DNA from: Bacteroidota bacterium
GTDB lineage: Bacteria; Bacteroidota; Ignavibacteria; Kryptoniales; JAKASW01
Direction: 5' to 3'
DNA length: 64,000 bases
Assembly (NCBI GenBank): GCA_023381615.1
Contig: JAMCQL010000047.1
Span: 1 to 64,000, forward strand
Shown: positions 8,761-18,328 of the stretch, one piece after another
Position numbering within the stretch: the first letter of the stretch is position 1
Layout of the letters: each line of letters opens with the position of its first letter
Made by a program: the position numbers and the translations under genes
Notes under the pieces: generated by a model
What the model was told of the DNA's origin: nothing
The model's database searches: none
Seen by the model: only the letters and a program-made list of their open reading frames with translations

Positions 8761-9603
8761 TTGGAGAAATTTACCTTAGCAGTTGGGCAGGTGAAACCGC
8801 GCCTTGGCGATCTTAAATGGAATCTAGAACACCATGTTGAAATCGCTGAACGCGCTCAAAAGAACAGCGCACACTTGATTCTTTTTCCCGAACTGAGTAT
8901 GACCGGCTACTCAGTCCGCGATTTGAATGCTGAGCTTGCGCTGGATGTCGACGATAAGTTCTTCGATCCGCTCAAGTTCCTCAGCAAGAAGATTTCTATC
9001 GTTGTTGGGACGATAATTCGAGACGAGAACGGCGGTATACGCAACGCGCTAATCTATTTTGAAGACGGTGCGGTCAAGCACGTCCACTACAAAGTCTATC
9101 TGCCAACGTACGGGATTTTCGAGGAGCAGAGATACTTTCTGCCGGGCAGGACAGTGGAGGCTTTCGAGACGAAGTTTGGGAAATTAGGACTTTTAATCTG
9201 TGAAGACTTGTGGCACGTTCCGCTTCCTTATCTGCTCGCTGTTCAAGGAGCTAAACTCATCCTCGCATCAGCGGCGAGTCCGACTCGTCTTTCCGGCGAT
9301 GGCGGCGAACATCCGGGTTATCAGATTAACAGCGAGCAGCACAAAAGCATCGCGCGTCTGCTCAGTATTTACCTAGCATTTGCTAATAGAGTTGGTTTTG
9401 AGGACGGCGTGAATTTCTGGGGCGGTTCGGAAACGGTGTCTCCTCATGGCGAGGTTGCAGCAGTGGGGAAGTTGTTTGACGAAGATTTGATTTATTCAAA
9501 CATCGATCTTGCAGAGGTTGACCGCGCAAGGCTTTTCGCACGCCATTTCCTGGATGAGAACCCAGAGCTTCTGGTTTCTCATCTCAAAGCTCTCGGTTAT
9601 TAG
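8761..9603 (+). CDS. carbon-nitrogen hydrolase (nitrilase family)
   Basis: 280 residues from a TTG start preceded by GAGGA at a nine-base distance; no ATG fits near the conserved N-terminus. The nitrilase Glu-Lys-Cys triad is visible as FPELSMTGY (Glu, about 44), YKVYLPTYGIFEEQRYF (Lys, about 110) and LICEDLWHVPLP (Cys, about 147). The CEDLWH context and EQRYF segment are closest to the glutaminase domain of glutamine-dependent NAD+ synthetases, but the synthetase domain is absent, so it is a stand-alone amidase of unknown substrate. Four bases downstream of the TPM gene, end of the operon. Confidence 0.88.
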   Translation: MEKFTLAVGQVKPRLGDLKWNLEHHVEIAERAQKNSAHLILFPELSMTGYSVRDLNAELALDVDDKFFDPLKFLSKKISIVVGTIIRDENGGIRNALIYFEDGAVKHVHYKVYLPTYGIFEEQRYFLPGRTVEAFETKFGKLGLLICEDLWHVPLPYLLAVQGAKLILASAASPTRLSGDGGEHPGYQINSEQHKSIARLLSIYLAFANRVGFEDGVNFWGGSETVSPHGEVAAVGKLFDEDLIYSNIDLAEVDRARLFARHFLDENPELLVSHLKALGY

Positions 9604-9743
9604 AATTTTGCAATTCCCATTCCTTCACGAGTTTAACTGAATTCTGCAATTAACTTGCAAAACACCGCTTATGGGTGTTCCATTGCCTTGCAAGTCCATC
9701 ATTGGCTTGATAAATTATTCCGCAAAAGGAGGAAATATTTCTT

Positions 9744-10607
9744 ATGAAGAATACCTTGAAGACAGTGTTCTTTATGACCCTGATGATGGTGTTGTTCCTT
9801 TTCATTGGGGATCTAATTGGCGGAAAAACCGGTTTAGCTTACGCTTTCATTTTCAGTCTTGCAATGAATTTCTTCGCGTATTGGTTCTCTGACAAAATGG
9901 TTTTGATGAGTTATCATGCTAAGCAGGTAACAGAAGCGGAGGCGCCGAAGCTTTTTGCGATAGTTCATCGCCTTTCGACTCGAGCAAATATTCCGATGCC
10001 GAAACTCTACATTATTCCAACCGAGACGCCGAATGCATTTGCGACGGGAAGAAATCCACAGCATGCGGCTGTTGCAGTCACCCAAGGCATTATGAGAATC
10101 TTGAATGACGAAGAATTGGAAGCAGTCATCGGTCATGAATTGACTCACGTTCTTAATCGGGATATCCTCACGTCGACAATTGTCGCGACATTTGCCGGAG
10201 CCATAATATTCCTTGCTCAAATGTTGAGCTGGTCGATGTTCTTCTTTGGCGGCGGACGCGGTAGGAACGACGATTCGTCTTCGTTGATCGGTGAATTGTT
10301 TGTCATAATTGTCGCACCGATCGCGGCGACTTTGATACAGTTGGCGATTTCGCGTTCACGGGAGTACAAAGCCGATGAAGGCGGAGCAAAACTTTCAATG
10401 AAGCCGCTTTCGCTTGCCAGTGCGCTGCGCAAATTGGAGGTTGGCGCAAAACAGATTCCCATGCAGGCACAAACTTCGACTGCGCATTTATTTATTGTCA
10501 ATCCTTTGAAAGCAAGATCTGTATCGAGGCTCTTCAGCACGCATCCTCCGACAGAGGAGCGCATAGCAAGGCTCGAAGCCTTAGCGGCAGGCAAGAACCC
10601 TTACTAA
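9744..10607 (+). CDS. htpX: HtpX-like M48 membrane zinc metalloprotease
   Basis: 287 residues, with AAAGGAGGAAA about eight bases before the ATG. Two N-terminal transmembrane helices (about 5-48) precede the protease domain; the zinc motif is HELTH at 131-135, with the third ligand in SREYKADE (E207). Two more hydrophobic segments lie between them (about 146-170 and 190-205). HtpX cleaves misfolded or damaged membrane proteins at the cytoplasmic membrane. The C-terminal STHPPTEERIARL motif is typical. It is followed by gdh after 14 bases. Confidence 0.95.
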   Translation: MKNTLKTVFFMTLMMVLFLFIGDLIGGKTGLAYAFIFSLAMNFFAYWFSDKMVLMSYHAKQVTEAEAPKLFAIVHRLSTRANIPMPKLYIIPTETPNAFATGRNPQHAAVAVTQGIMRILNDEELEAVIGHELTHVLNRDILTSTIVATFAGAIIFLAQMLSWSMFFFGGGRGRNDDSSSLIGELFVIIVAPIAATLIQLAISRSREYKADEGGAKLSMKPLSLASALRKLEVGAKQIPMQAQTSTAHLFIVNPLKARSVSRLFSTHPPTEERIARLEALAAGKNPY

Positions 10608-10621
10608 AATTCAGGAGATAT

Positions 10622-11905
10622 ATGGAAACAGCCCTTTACAAAGAGCCGGCTCCAATCGCCGATAAAGAAAATCCATTTGAATCGATGATGCAGCGGTTTG
10701 ACGTCGCTGCAGAGCTACTGGAACTCGAACGCGGAGTTTATGAATATCTAAAAACCCCGGTCAAGCAAGTGACTGTTTCAATTCCTATACAGATGGACAA
10801 CGGCGAGATTGAGGTCTTCGAAGGATACCGCGTCATACACAATGATGCTCTCGGACCGTCAAAGGGCGGAATCCGTTATGCTCCCGATATAACTCTTGAT
10901 GAGATGAAAGCACTGGCTGCGTGGATGACATGGAAGTGTTCAATTGCAAATATTCCTTTCGGCGGCGCGAAGGGAGGAGTCAAGTGCGATCCCAATAAGC
11001 TGACACAGGTCGAACTAGAAAAAATTACCCGACGTTTTACCGCAAATATGCTTGATATCTTCGGTCCGGACAAAGACATTCCGGCGCCCGATATGAACAC
11101 GAACGAACAGGTCATGGCGTGGATAATGGATACTTACAGTATGCATGTCCGCCGAACCGAAACTGCAGTTGTTACCGGCAAGCCGCTCATAATTGGCGGA
11201 TCGCTCGGCAGACGCGAAGCGACTGGACGTGGTGTAATGGTCGTTACATTTGCCGCAATGGCAAAATTAGGCTTGAATCCGAAGCAGACGACATGTGCTG
11301 TTCAAGGATTCGGCAATGTTGGATCTGTTTCTGCAAAGCTGCTGAGTGAGCAGGGATTGAAGGTCGTTGCGATAAGCGATGTTAGCGGCGGCTATTATAA
11401 CAAAAGAGGAATTGATGTTAATCAAGCGATTGAATGGGTGCAGAAGCACAGAGTTCTTGAAGGGAGCGGAATAGGCGATCCTATTTCGAACGAAGAACTT
11501 CTCGAGCTTGACATAGATGTCTTAGTGCCGGCGGCGAAGGAAGACCAAATCACCGGAAAGAATGCTTCGAAGATCAAAGCCAAAATTATTGTAGAAGGTG
11601 CAAACGGACCGACAGCCTCGAAGGCCGATCCGATTCTTGACAGCAAAGGTATTCTGGTCGTACCTGATATACTTGCAAATTCTGGCGGAGTTACCGTCAG
11701 TTATTTTGAGTGGGTGCAGGATCGCCAAGGGTACTTCTGGACACTTGACAGAGTGAACCATCGTCTTGAGCGAATGATGCACGAAGCTTTCAACAATGTT
11801 TTTCAAACAGGTGAGAAGTACAAAGTCTCTATGCGACTTGGCGCCTACATTTTAGCAATTGACAAAGTCGCGAAGACTCTCAAGGTACGCGGAATTTATG
11901 CATAA
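10622..11905 (+). CDS. gdhA: glutamate dehydrogenase
   Basis: 427 residues, the length of hexameric NAD(P)-linked enzymes. The protein catalyses reversible oxidative deamination of glutamate. The substrate-binding region GPSKGGIRYAPD (about 80-91), catalytic GGAKGGVKCDP (about 115-125) and PAPDMNTNEQVMAW (about 158-171) are all present, then the Rossmann segment VQGFGNVGSVSAKLL (about 228-242). AGGAG lies five bases before the ATG. The final A of the stop codon is the first base of the next gene (TAATG), implying coupled translation. Confidence 0.96.
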   Translation: METALYKEPAPIADKENPFESMMQRFDVAAELLELERGVYEYLKTPVKQVTVSIPIQMDNGEIEVFEGYRVIHNDALGPSKGGIRYAPDITLDEMKALAAWMTWKCSIANIPFGGAKGGVKCDPNKLTQVELEKITRRFTANMLDIFGPDKDIPAPDMNTNEQVMAWIMDTYSMHVRRTETAVVTGKPLIIGGSLGRREATGRGVMVVTFAAMAKLGLNPKQTTCAVQGFGNVGSVSAKLLSEQGLKVVAISDVSGGYYNKRGIDVNQAIEWVQKHRVLEGSGIGDPISNEELLELDIDVLVPAAKEDQITGKNASKIKAKIIVEGANGPTASKADPILDSKGILVVPDILANSGGVTVSYFEWVQDRQGYFWTLDRVNHRLERMMHEAFNNVFQTGEKYKVSMRLGAYILAIDKVAKTLKVRGIYA

Positions 11906-12516
11906 TGAGGCATCCGTTTTCGTTTGGAGCTTTTGTCGTCGTTGCGGTTCTTCTATTGAGCGGCGCTTCGCAGGCAAAAAGACTAACTAATTACGAGATC
12001 TTCAGCGCACAAGTTGATACCTTAGTTAAATCGATTACTAAAGTCCTTGTTGAACGGCAAATAAAATCTGTGTATTGTAAAACAGGTCCGCAGGAGGTAG
12101 ATGCTTTTGTGCGTCAAAGAGTATTGGAAGGCTTGTTGAGAAACAATTTTCGTTTGGCGGCGGATTCTGTTTCAGTTTCGTCGTTGAGAGTCGCCGTCCC
12201 ATTGGTGGAAGTTTCATATTCTGCTCCTGTTGCGTCTCATATATTCGGATCTTCGGATGTTATTCGCACGATTCGATCTGCGTACGATGTTGAGATAGCA
12301 GACAGCAGCCAGATAAGATTCGCCAATTCGTATTCTTACGTTTTTTCGGATACAGTGAAAGAAAGCGAGATACTACAGTTGGAAGCCGGCGCGTATGGTT
12401 TTCTTCATGGCAAAATTGATTCAGGAAGTTTTCTTAACACTATGTTGCAGCCCCTTTTGTTCATAGCATCGGCGGCGGTAGTAGTGTATTTATTTTTTTC
12501 ATTAAGAGGTGCGTGA
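11905..12516 (+). CDS. uncharacterised envelope protein with C-terminal membrane helix
   Basis: 203 residues that I do not recognise. It has an N-terminal signal-like helix (about 8-24, ending SQAK), a soluble stretch with many Val/Ser (residues 30-175) and a C-terminal hydrophobic helix (about 180-198) followed by RGA. This suggests an exported domain anchored at the C-terminus. It overlaps the gdh stop by one base and abuts the bamD-like gene with no gap, so it may work in envelope biogenesis; that is inference from position only. Confidence 0.6.
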   Translation: MRHPFSFGAFVVVAVLLLSGASQAKRLTNYEIFSAQVDTLVKSITKVLVERQIKSVYCKTGPQEVDAFVRQRVLEGLLRNNFRLAADSVSVSSLRVAVPLVEVSYSAPVASHIFGSSDVIRTIRSAYDVEIADSSQIRFANSYSYVFSDTVKESEILQLEAGAYGFLHGKIDSGSFLNTMLQPLLFIASAAVVVYLFFSLRGA

Positions 12517-13299
12517 ATGAATTTGAGGAAGCTATCAGTATTGTTGGGCGTAATTGGATTGGCATTTTTACTCGCGTCTTGTTCTTCTAGTCAAAGTATA
12601 ATTGTGCAAGGAGCGGGCGAGACGTTCCACAGAGGTATGGACTTACTGCGCGACGAAGATTACGCGAAGGCGAAAGACGAATTTGACATTGTTGTCAAGC
12701 AATATCCGGCGAGCGCGTATGCGGATAGTGCGCAGTTCTATCTGGCTGAGACTTATTTCAAACGTGAAGAATATCTGACCGCAGCTTTTGAGTTCGAGAA
12801 TGTTTCGCGTAATTATCCATCGTCGAAATTGGCGCCGGAAGCCCGCTTCAAGATCGCTCAGTGTTATGCTGCGCAATCGCCGCGCGTGGAACTCGATCAG
12901 GCAAATACGCGAAAGGCGATAGACGCATTCCAGAATTTTATCGATTATTATCCGAATAGTGCGTTGGTGCCGGAAGCCGAAAAGGAAATTGCGAAGTTGA
13001 GAAATAAACTCGCTCAAAAAGATTATGATATCGCGCAATTGTATACAACGATGGGCTACTACAGAGCCGCGATAGTCTACTATGATCGGATTCTCGATGT
13101 GTATCACGATTCCGACGTGGCGGACAAAGCTGCGATTGGAAAGGTCAAAGCCCTCCTGAAGCGGCATAAGAGCGATGAGGCGCGCGCGGCGCTTGAGAAA
13201 TTTTATACAATGTTTCCGGATTCAAAGCTGAAACCTGAAGCCGATGAACTTGCCCATGGGCTTAATTTGAACGTCAACAAGCGGGACGAAGTCAATTGA
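12517..13299 (+). CDS. bamD: outer-membrane assembly lipoprotein, BamD/YfiO-like
   Basis: 260 residues. The lipobox LLASC puts the acylated cysteine at residue 22. Behind it are five TPR-like units (GMDLLRDEDYAKAKDEFDIVVKQYPAS, FYLAETYFKREEYLTAAFEFENVSRNYPSS, and so on), matching the BamD layout in length and spacing. BamD is the essential lipoprotein of the outer-membrane beta-barrel assembly machine. BamA is not in this window. It directly follows the unknown envelope gene and precedes a thioesterase gene by 46 bases. Confidence 0.85.
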   Translation: MNLRKLSVLLGVIGLAFLLASCSSSQSIIVQGAGETFHRGMDLLRDEDYAKAKDEFDIVVKQYPASAYADSAQFYLAETYFKREEYLTAAFEFENVSRNYPSSKLAPEARFKIAQCYAAQSPRVELDQANTRKAIDAFQNFIDYYPNSALVPEAEKEIAKLRNKLAQKDYDIAQLYTTMGYYRAAIVYYDRILDVYHDSDVADKAAIGKVKALLKRHKSDEARAALEKFYTMFPDSKLKPEADELAHGLNLNVNKRDEVN

Positions 13300-13345
13300 T
13301 GATTGATATTTTAGGAAGGATACCTGGGATTAGCGAGATCTTTGC

Positions 13346-13873
13346 ATGAGTCCGATCGATGCAGATGGGAAGGGGAAACACGTGCGTGAATCTCACGTGG
13401 AGATGGTGGAGTTGGTTCTGCCGAACGATACCAACCAGCTCGGGAATCTGCTTGGCGGCAGGCTGATGCACTGGATCGATATTGCGGCAGCGATGGCGGC
13501 AAGCAGGCACTCGAATCATGTTTGCGTAACCGCCGCGGTTGACGAAATAAGTTTTTTCCACCCTATAAAACTCGGTGAACTTGTAATTTTAAAGTCGAGT
13601 GTCAATAGAGTATTTAACACTTCGATGGAAGTTGGGGTGAAGATATTTTCTGAAAATCCGCTGACGGGAGAGAAAAAACATTCCAATTCAGCTTACTTGA
13701 CATTCGTCAGTATAGACCAGAATGGCAAGCCGGTTAAATCGGTTCCCATTTTACCTGAGTCTCACGATGAGACTCGTCGTTTCGAGCAGGCATTATTTAG
13801 ACGTGAACAGCGACTCCGGCACCGCGAAGAATCTAAGAGGATCTGGTCCGAAGGACCAAGTGGGCAGGGGTAA
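13346..13873 (+). CDS. acyl-CoA thioesterase, hotdog fold
   Basis: 175 residues of the YciA/BFIT-type acyl-CoA thioesterase family. The segment LPNDTNQLGNLLGGRLMHWIDIAAAMAASRHS (about 27-58) holds the conserved N-x-x-G-x-x-x-GG loop and the catalytic Asp helix; VDEISFFHPIKLGEL and SAYLTFVSID complete the hotdog sheet. It hydrolyses acyl-CoA thioesters in the cytoplasm; chain preference cannot be read from sequence. The last ~10 residues (WSEGPSGQG) are encoded over a small palindrome that has a twin at the end of gcvPB. Start context is weak. Confidence 0.9.
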   Translation: MSPIDADGKGKHVRESHVEMVELVLPNDTNQLGNLLGGRLMHWIDIAAAMAASRHSNHVCVTAAVDEISFFHPIKLGELVILKSSVNRVFNTSMEVGVKIFSENPLTGEKKHSNSAYLTFVSIDQNGKPVKSVPILPESHDETRRFEQALFRREQRLRHREESKRIWSEGPSGQG

Positions 13874-13885
13874 CCGCATAATGTA

Positions 13886-16039
13886 ATGAGCGGCATCGTT
13901 GGCAATACGTCGAATCAGTTATTAAAATACTTAATAATTCAGTTCGCCTTTTTCCTAAATTTTACTCAAGCCATTCAGGCTCAAGTTTACGATCCAATCT
14001 TCAAAGCAGTTGAAATGCAGGCAACCGTTGCACCTCTCGGAGAAATGGTCGTTGGAAATTTCTTCGGACACAGCAGCATTGCAGCAATTTCAAAATCCGG
14101 TAAGGCAATATACTTCTTCGTCGCTGATTCAATGGAAAACCTCATTCTTACTAACGTCGTCAGTTTGCCGGATACGCCGATCGCCATAGCAAAAGGAAGA
14201 GAAATCGTTATCGACAGTAGCGATCATGAAGGACGCTTGGCAAAATTGGCAGTCCTGATGAAATCGCGGTATGTAGCGTTGATTTCATTTGGGAAAGAGG
14301 GAGAGCCGGTTGTCTCCCCGGAAGTTAAAACCGAGCCGTATTGTACAGCTGTCAGAACTGCCGATCTTGAAGTATCTGGAAAATTAGACATGATTACTTT
14401 CGGCAAATTTTCTCTCGGAGTTTCGAATGCCAAAAATATTGGTGGAGGAAAATTCTCAGAAGGCCAGACGATGCGTGGAACATTGGGAAGTACGCCATTC
14501 AGCGATATAGCATTTGCGGATTTCAATGGCGACCTGGTACCCGATATTGCGGCCCTGGACTGGGTGAATCGCAGGCTGTTAATTTTTTACGGAAGAGGAG
14601 ACGGAACATTTGCTCAGCCTGTTTCCTTCCCGCTAAGGGCAGAACCGTCCACGTTGTCTGTTGCCGATTTAAACGGCAACGGTTATCCGGACATCGCTGT
14701 CGGTTACGCGCGTCTTGACAAGATCGATATCTTTGGCGGCGATGGCTTGGGAAGATTCTTTCTCCGTCAGACACTAAAAAGTGTCGGTCCAATTTCAAAA
14801 TTTGCGATAGCGGATTTCACCGGCGATGGAACGACTGATATAGCGGCTCTCAGTAACGACACAAAAGAAATTACCATGTTTTCTTACGACCCATTGACAA
14901 GAAACTTTCGCTATGCCGGAGCGATTGGGGTCGGAAGTGAATACGAAAACATTGTCCCGTTCTATTTTTCGAACCGTCTCAAGGCGGATTTGGTTGCCTC
15001 CAGCCCAAATGAAAAATTCATAAAGGTCTTCAAGAGTACCGTCAACTTCTATAAGTCTCCGGATGTACTTGTGCCGGTCTGCTCCGAGCCGGGGTTCTTG
15101 GCTGTAAGTGGGAATGATACTTCGAACTACATGATTGTGGGGAATCCGTCTGGAAGACTGACCGTGAGATATTCGGATGGGACAACGAGCATGAGTATCC
15201 GTTCGGCAATTGACTGGCAATCTCAGGGAACACCGAGCTCGTTTAATCTAATCGCAGACCAACCGCCGTACTTTATGCTGTCTTACAGCAACGCCGATTT
15301 CATAAGTCTCTATAAAATTCTTGGAAAAGGAAAAGGAGTCGACGAGCTTACTGCCGGAACTCCATTTTTGCCTTTTGCTTTGAACGGTGAAGTTAAAGGC
15401 GACTCCGCAGTTATGGCGGCTGCGTACCGAATGCAATCCGATAGTTCTATTGGCATATCATTTTTCAACACGATAAGAGGCAAAGACGAATTTATTGAAC
15501 AGGATTATTCGGTCCCAGAGAGTAAGACTTATTTGGCATCAGCGTTGGCAATTAACCCTTCGCCTTCGTTCTTCAGGTTATGGAGAATCGCTGAAGATAC
15601 TTTGGAACTTGCGTGTACCAACTTACAGAAGAACACAAGCGCCATGGCTTATATTTACGGTTCCGACGCTGCTTTCATCAATAATTCAATCTCCGGGTTC
15701 CCGATTCTTTTGCTCAAAAGCAATGATACTTTAAGTGTTTTCGGAACGTCGTTTACCGAACCTAAGAAGGTTGATCTGCATCTAATATCCAGTTTACCAT
15801 TTGTCGGCTCTGACTTTCACAGTGTTAGACTTGCAACCATGGATTCAACTTATTATGTAGCTTTCTTCAGCCAAGCCGACAACGCCGTTTTTCTTTATAC
15901 CATAAATGGCGATCATCTGCGCTATGTGAAGTCATGGCATGTTGCGCATGAGCCGAAAGATATCGCGATCTCTCCGTTTATGAATAGAATTTATTTCTTG
16001 AATCAACTGGAAGCTTATGCATCGATTCACACTTTTTAA
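13886..16039 (+). CDS. secreted FG-GAP/VCBS repeat protein
   Basis: 717 residues. A hydrophobic N-terminal segment (about 14-32, ending IQAQ) acts as signal peptide. From about residue 205 to 330 there are FG-GAP units with Ca-binding-like D-x-N-G-D-x-x-P-D loops: ADFNGDLVPDIAALD, ADLNGNGYPDIAVGY, ADFTGDGTTDIAALS. The rest is beta-rich without a motif I know. No sorting domain is visible at the C-terminus. FG-GAP repeats form beta-propellers used in surface adhesion or binding. The end overlaps the next secreted-protein gene by 23 bases, so the two are surely linked in translation. Confidence 0.8.
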   Translation: MSGIVGNTSNQLLKYLIIQFAFFLNFTQAIQAQVYDPIFKAVEMQATVAPLGEMVVGNFFGHSSIAAISKSGKAIYFFVADSMENLILTNVVSLPDTPIAIAKGREIVIDSSDHEGRLAKLAVLMKSRYVALISFGKEGEPVVSPEVKTEPYCTAVRTADLEVSGKLDMITFGKFSLGVSNAKNIGGGKFSEGQTMRGTLGSTPFSDIAFADFNGDLVPDIAALDWVNRRLLIFYGRGDGTFAQPVSFPLRAEPSTLSVADLNGNGYPDIAVGYARLDKIDIFGGDGLGRFFLRQTLKSVGPISKFAIADFTGDGTTDIAALSNDTKEITMFSYDPLTRNFRYAGAIGVGSEYENIVPFYFSNRLKADLVASSPNEKFIKVFKSTVNFYKSPDVLVPVCSEPGFLAVSGNDTSNYMIVGNPSGRLTVRYSDGTTSMSIRSAIDWQSQGTPSSFNLIADQPPYFMLSYSNADFISLYKILGKGKGVDELTAGTPFLPFALNGEVKGDSAVMAAAYRMQSDSSIGISFFNTIRGKDEFIEQDYSVPESKTYLASALAINPSPSFFRLWRIAEDTLELACTNLQKNTSAMAYIYGSDAAFINNSISGFPILLLKSNDTLSVFGTSFTEPKKVDLHLISSLPFVGSDFHSVRLATMDSTYYVAFFSQADNAVFLYTINGDHLRYVKSWHVAHEPKDIAISPFMNRIYFLNQLEAYASIHTF

Positions 16040-17690
16040 AACATCGCTGTTACTTTTGTCGAGCGTTTTTTTTGTGCAGTCGCTTTATGCTTCCGACCGA
16101 AGAGGGGAAATACATCGCTTCTTCGAATCTTACAATGTGAAGAATTACAATAAGTGCGGCTTTCATATTATCGCGCATTATTTCGGTCTGCCGAACGCAG
16201 AAATGTCGATCAAGCAAGTCTTGCAGATCAGACCAACGAACGACACAAGCATTGTAAGTCCGTCGGGCAAATTCAGAATACACTTTGATACATCGGGAGT
16301 CAATCAGCCGTTTCTTTACGATTCGGTTGGGCAGCCGATACCCAATAGCACTTTTGCTTTCGTGGATACAGTTGCAAAGATTAGTGATCATGTGTACCAC
16401 GTTGAAGTTGATTCCCTCGGTTATCCACCGCCGCCGCCTGACAGCGGTGCAGGTGGGGGAAATGAATACGACATTTATGTGCAAGACTTGCCGATCGGAG
16501 AATACGGCTACACAGATTGGGAGGATTCTCATCCGATTATCAATCGTGTCAACCCAACCTATGCAGCATGGATGGTGATCAGGAACGAATTTGAGTCAAC
16601 ATACACCAAGGGAATACCGGCGGTAGAGGTTACGATTGCCCACGAGTTTCATCACGGAATACAGATCGGCAATTACGGCTTGTGGCAGAATGATCTTTGG
16701 TTTTACGAGCTTACGTCGACCTGGATGGAACAAGTTGTTTACCCGGGTGTGAAAGACTATTATCAATACCTGCCGAACTTTTTCAACAATGTTGACCAAC
16801 CCTTTAATCTTTACAATCCAAATTCTTACGCGGGATATGAGCGCTGTGTCTTTGGTATTTTTGTGCAGAATGAACATGAATACGGTGCTCAAGTGATGAA
16901 GTCCATCTGGCAGAACATGGCGCATGAACCTGCGGTTCCTGCCATTGAAGATGCGTTTAAAGGAATAGGTGTTAGCCCGTCTTACGTGTTCCAGTTGTTT
17001 GCACAATGGAACTATTTCACCGGTTACAGAACGCAGTTTGCCGGACAATATGCTTTCTCCACCTATCCTCAAGCCGTCAATTATCCTTTGGTCAAGGTGA
17101 GCGGGATCGGGAGCCTTTCAGGCAGCGGTGTGGACTTTTCCGAGAGCGCCCTAAGATTGACAGAACATTTTTACCAAGTTAGTGAGGGAACCGACACCGT
17201 TGGGATGGCTGTGGTCAATAATAATTTTACCGCCGCTGTCAATTATGACACCACGAGTTTTCCGTTTTCTGTTGGAATTTCTAGCGGAGGTCCAAATTGT
17301 GTAAGAGAATTATCGGGAGGCTACTGTCTGTTCTTTAACACAGCCGATTATGGGAACTGGGGATTGGTTCCGTTTATCTTGGGTAAAGTGCTTGCAGCGA
17401 AAAACGATGTCGTCTTTCCGCAACCATTCAACCCATCACTTCAAAACCTAAGGATACCATATCCATTTTCTGATATAATCAACGCAAGCCTTTCTATTTA
17501 TGACATTTCTGGCAATCTAATTAATAAATTTACTGGTGATAGTAAGATCGTATACTATTTGCGTGGAAAGTATTTTCTATGGGATGGCAAGGATAGAAAC
17601 GGCAAAACTGTTGGAAGCGGTGTTTATATTTACATATTGACAGATGGTTCTAAAAGTGTTGCTGGCAAAATAGCCGTTGTGAGGAACTGA
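16017..17690 (+). CDS. secreted HExxH metalloprotease-like protein with FlgD-type C-terminal domain
   Basis: 557 residues. A signal peptide (1-25, LYAS) precedes a domain with the zinc motif HEFHH in VTIAHEFHHGIQIGNYG (about 204-220) and a downstream Glu in YELTSTWMEQ (about 232-241), the arrangement of the MXAN_6640-type putative metalloproteases. The C-terminal ~90 residues begin with FPQPFNPS and continue LSIYDISGNLINK...WDGKDRNGKTVGSGVYIYIL, a FlgD-like/type IX-sorting-like domain. It is probably delivered to the cell surface or outside. It overlaps both neighbours (23 bases upstream, one base with the ABC ATPase downstream). Confidence 0.82.
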   Translation: MHRFTLFKTSLLLLSSVFFVQSLYASDRRGEIHRFFESYNVKNYNKCGFHIIAHYFGLPNAEMSIKQVLQIRPTNDTSIVSPSGKFRIHFDTSGVNQPFLYDSVGQPIPNSTFAFVDTVAKISDHVYHVEVDSLGYPPPPPDSGAGGGNEYDIYVQDLPIGEYGYTDWEDSHPIINRVNPTYAAWMVIRNEFESTYTKGIPAVEVTIAHEFHHGIQIGNYGLWQNDLWFYELTSTWMEQVVYPGVKDYYQYLPNFFNNVDQPFNLYNPNSYAGYERCVFGIFVQNEHEYGAQVMKSIWQNMAHEPAVPAIEDAFKGIGVSPSYVFQLFAQWNYFTGYRTQFAGQYAFSTYPQAVNYPLVKVSGIGSLSGSGVDFSESALRLTEHFYQVSEGTDTVGMAVVNNNFTAAVNYDTTSFPFSVGISSGGPNCVRELSGGYCLFFNTADYGNWGLVPFILGKVLAAKNDVVFPQPFNPSLQNLRIPYPFSDIINASLSIYDISGNLINKFTGDSKIVYYLRGKYFLWDGKDRNGKTVGSGVYIYILTDGSKSVAGKIAVVRN

Positions 17691-18328
17691 TGATTTTAAC
17701 TGCAAAACAGCTCAAAAAAATTTTCAACAGACGCGTTGTATTTAAAGACATCTCGTTCGAAGTAAAGTCAGGCGAGGTTCTTTCGATAACCGGGCCAAAT
17801 GGCAGCGGAAAATCCACTGCTTCTAAGATCATTTGCGGGATTTTAACGCCGACAGCCGGTGAGGTCGCGCTTCACAACGGCGGCGGAAAAATTGACAGGG
17901 ACGAAATTCATCAATATATCGGTTTTGTTGCTCCTTATCTCGAGTTGTACGGAGAGTTTACCGCACTGGAAAATTTGCAGATCGAATCGCGCGCGCGGAA
18001 GCTGAAAACTGGCGATGAGAAAGCTTTGGAAATTCTTCAGCTTGTTGGATTGTTCAATAGAAGGAACGATGAATTGAGAGGCTTTTCATCCGGAATGAAA
18101 CAAAGACTTAAATATGCAGCGGCGCTTATTCATGATCCTGCCGTTCTAGTTCTCGACGAACCGACCGCCAATCTGGATACCGCGGGAGTGGAGATGGTGT
18201 ATTCCATAGTTGATCGTTATCGGAAAGACAGAATAGTAGTGATTGCCACAAATGACAATGAAGAAGCTTCGCTTGGTGATGTGAAAGTTGTGCTTTCGAA
18301 GAACTTAGGAGCTGTGAATGGGAAATAA
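17690..18328 (+). CDS. ccmA: ABC transporter ATP-binding protein, probable haem exporter CcmA
   Basis: 212 residues. Walker A GPNGSGKST (about 35-43), signature FSSGMKQRLKYAAAL (about 131-145) and Walker B VLVLDEPTANLD (about 152-163) are intact. The short length and LxxxYGEFTALENL region resemble CcmA. The only ABC permease in the window is CcmB at 24653-25315 on the other strand, so I infer that this ATPase powers CcmB. It is cut off from ccmBCDEF by copA and copZ, and it starts within the stop codon of the secreted protease gene (TGATG). It could instead serve an unlinked permease. Confidence 0.75.
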   Translation: MILTAKQLKKIFNRRVVFKDISFEVKSGEVLSITGPNGSGKSTASKIICGILTPTAGEVALHNGGGKIDRDEIHQYIGFVAPYLELYGEFTALENLQIESRARKLKTGDEKALEILQLVGLFNRRNDELRGFSSGMKQRLKYAAALIHDPAVLVLDEPTANLDTAGVEMVYSIVDRYRKDRIVVIATNDNEEASLGDVKVVLSKNLGAVNGK

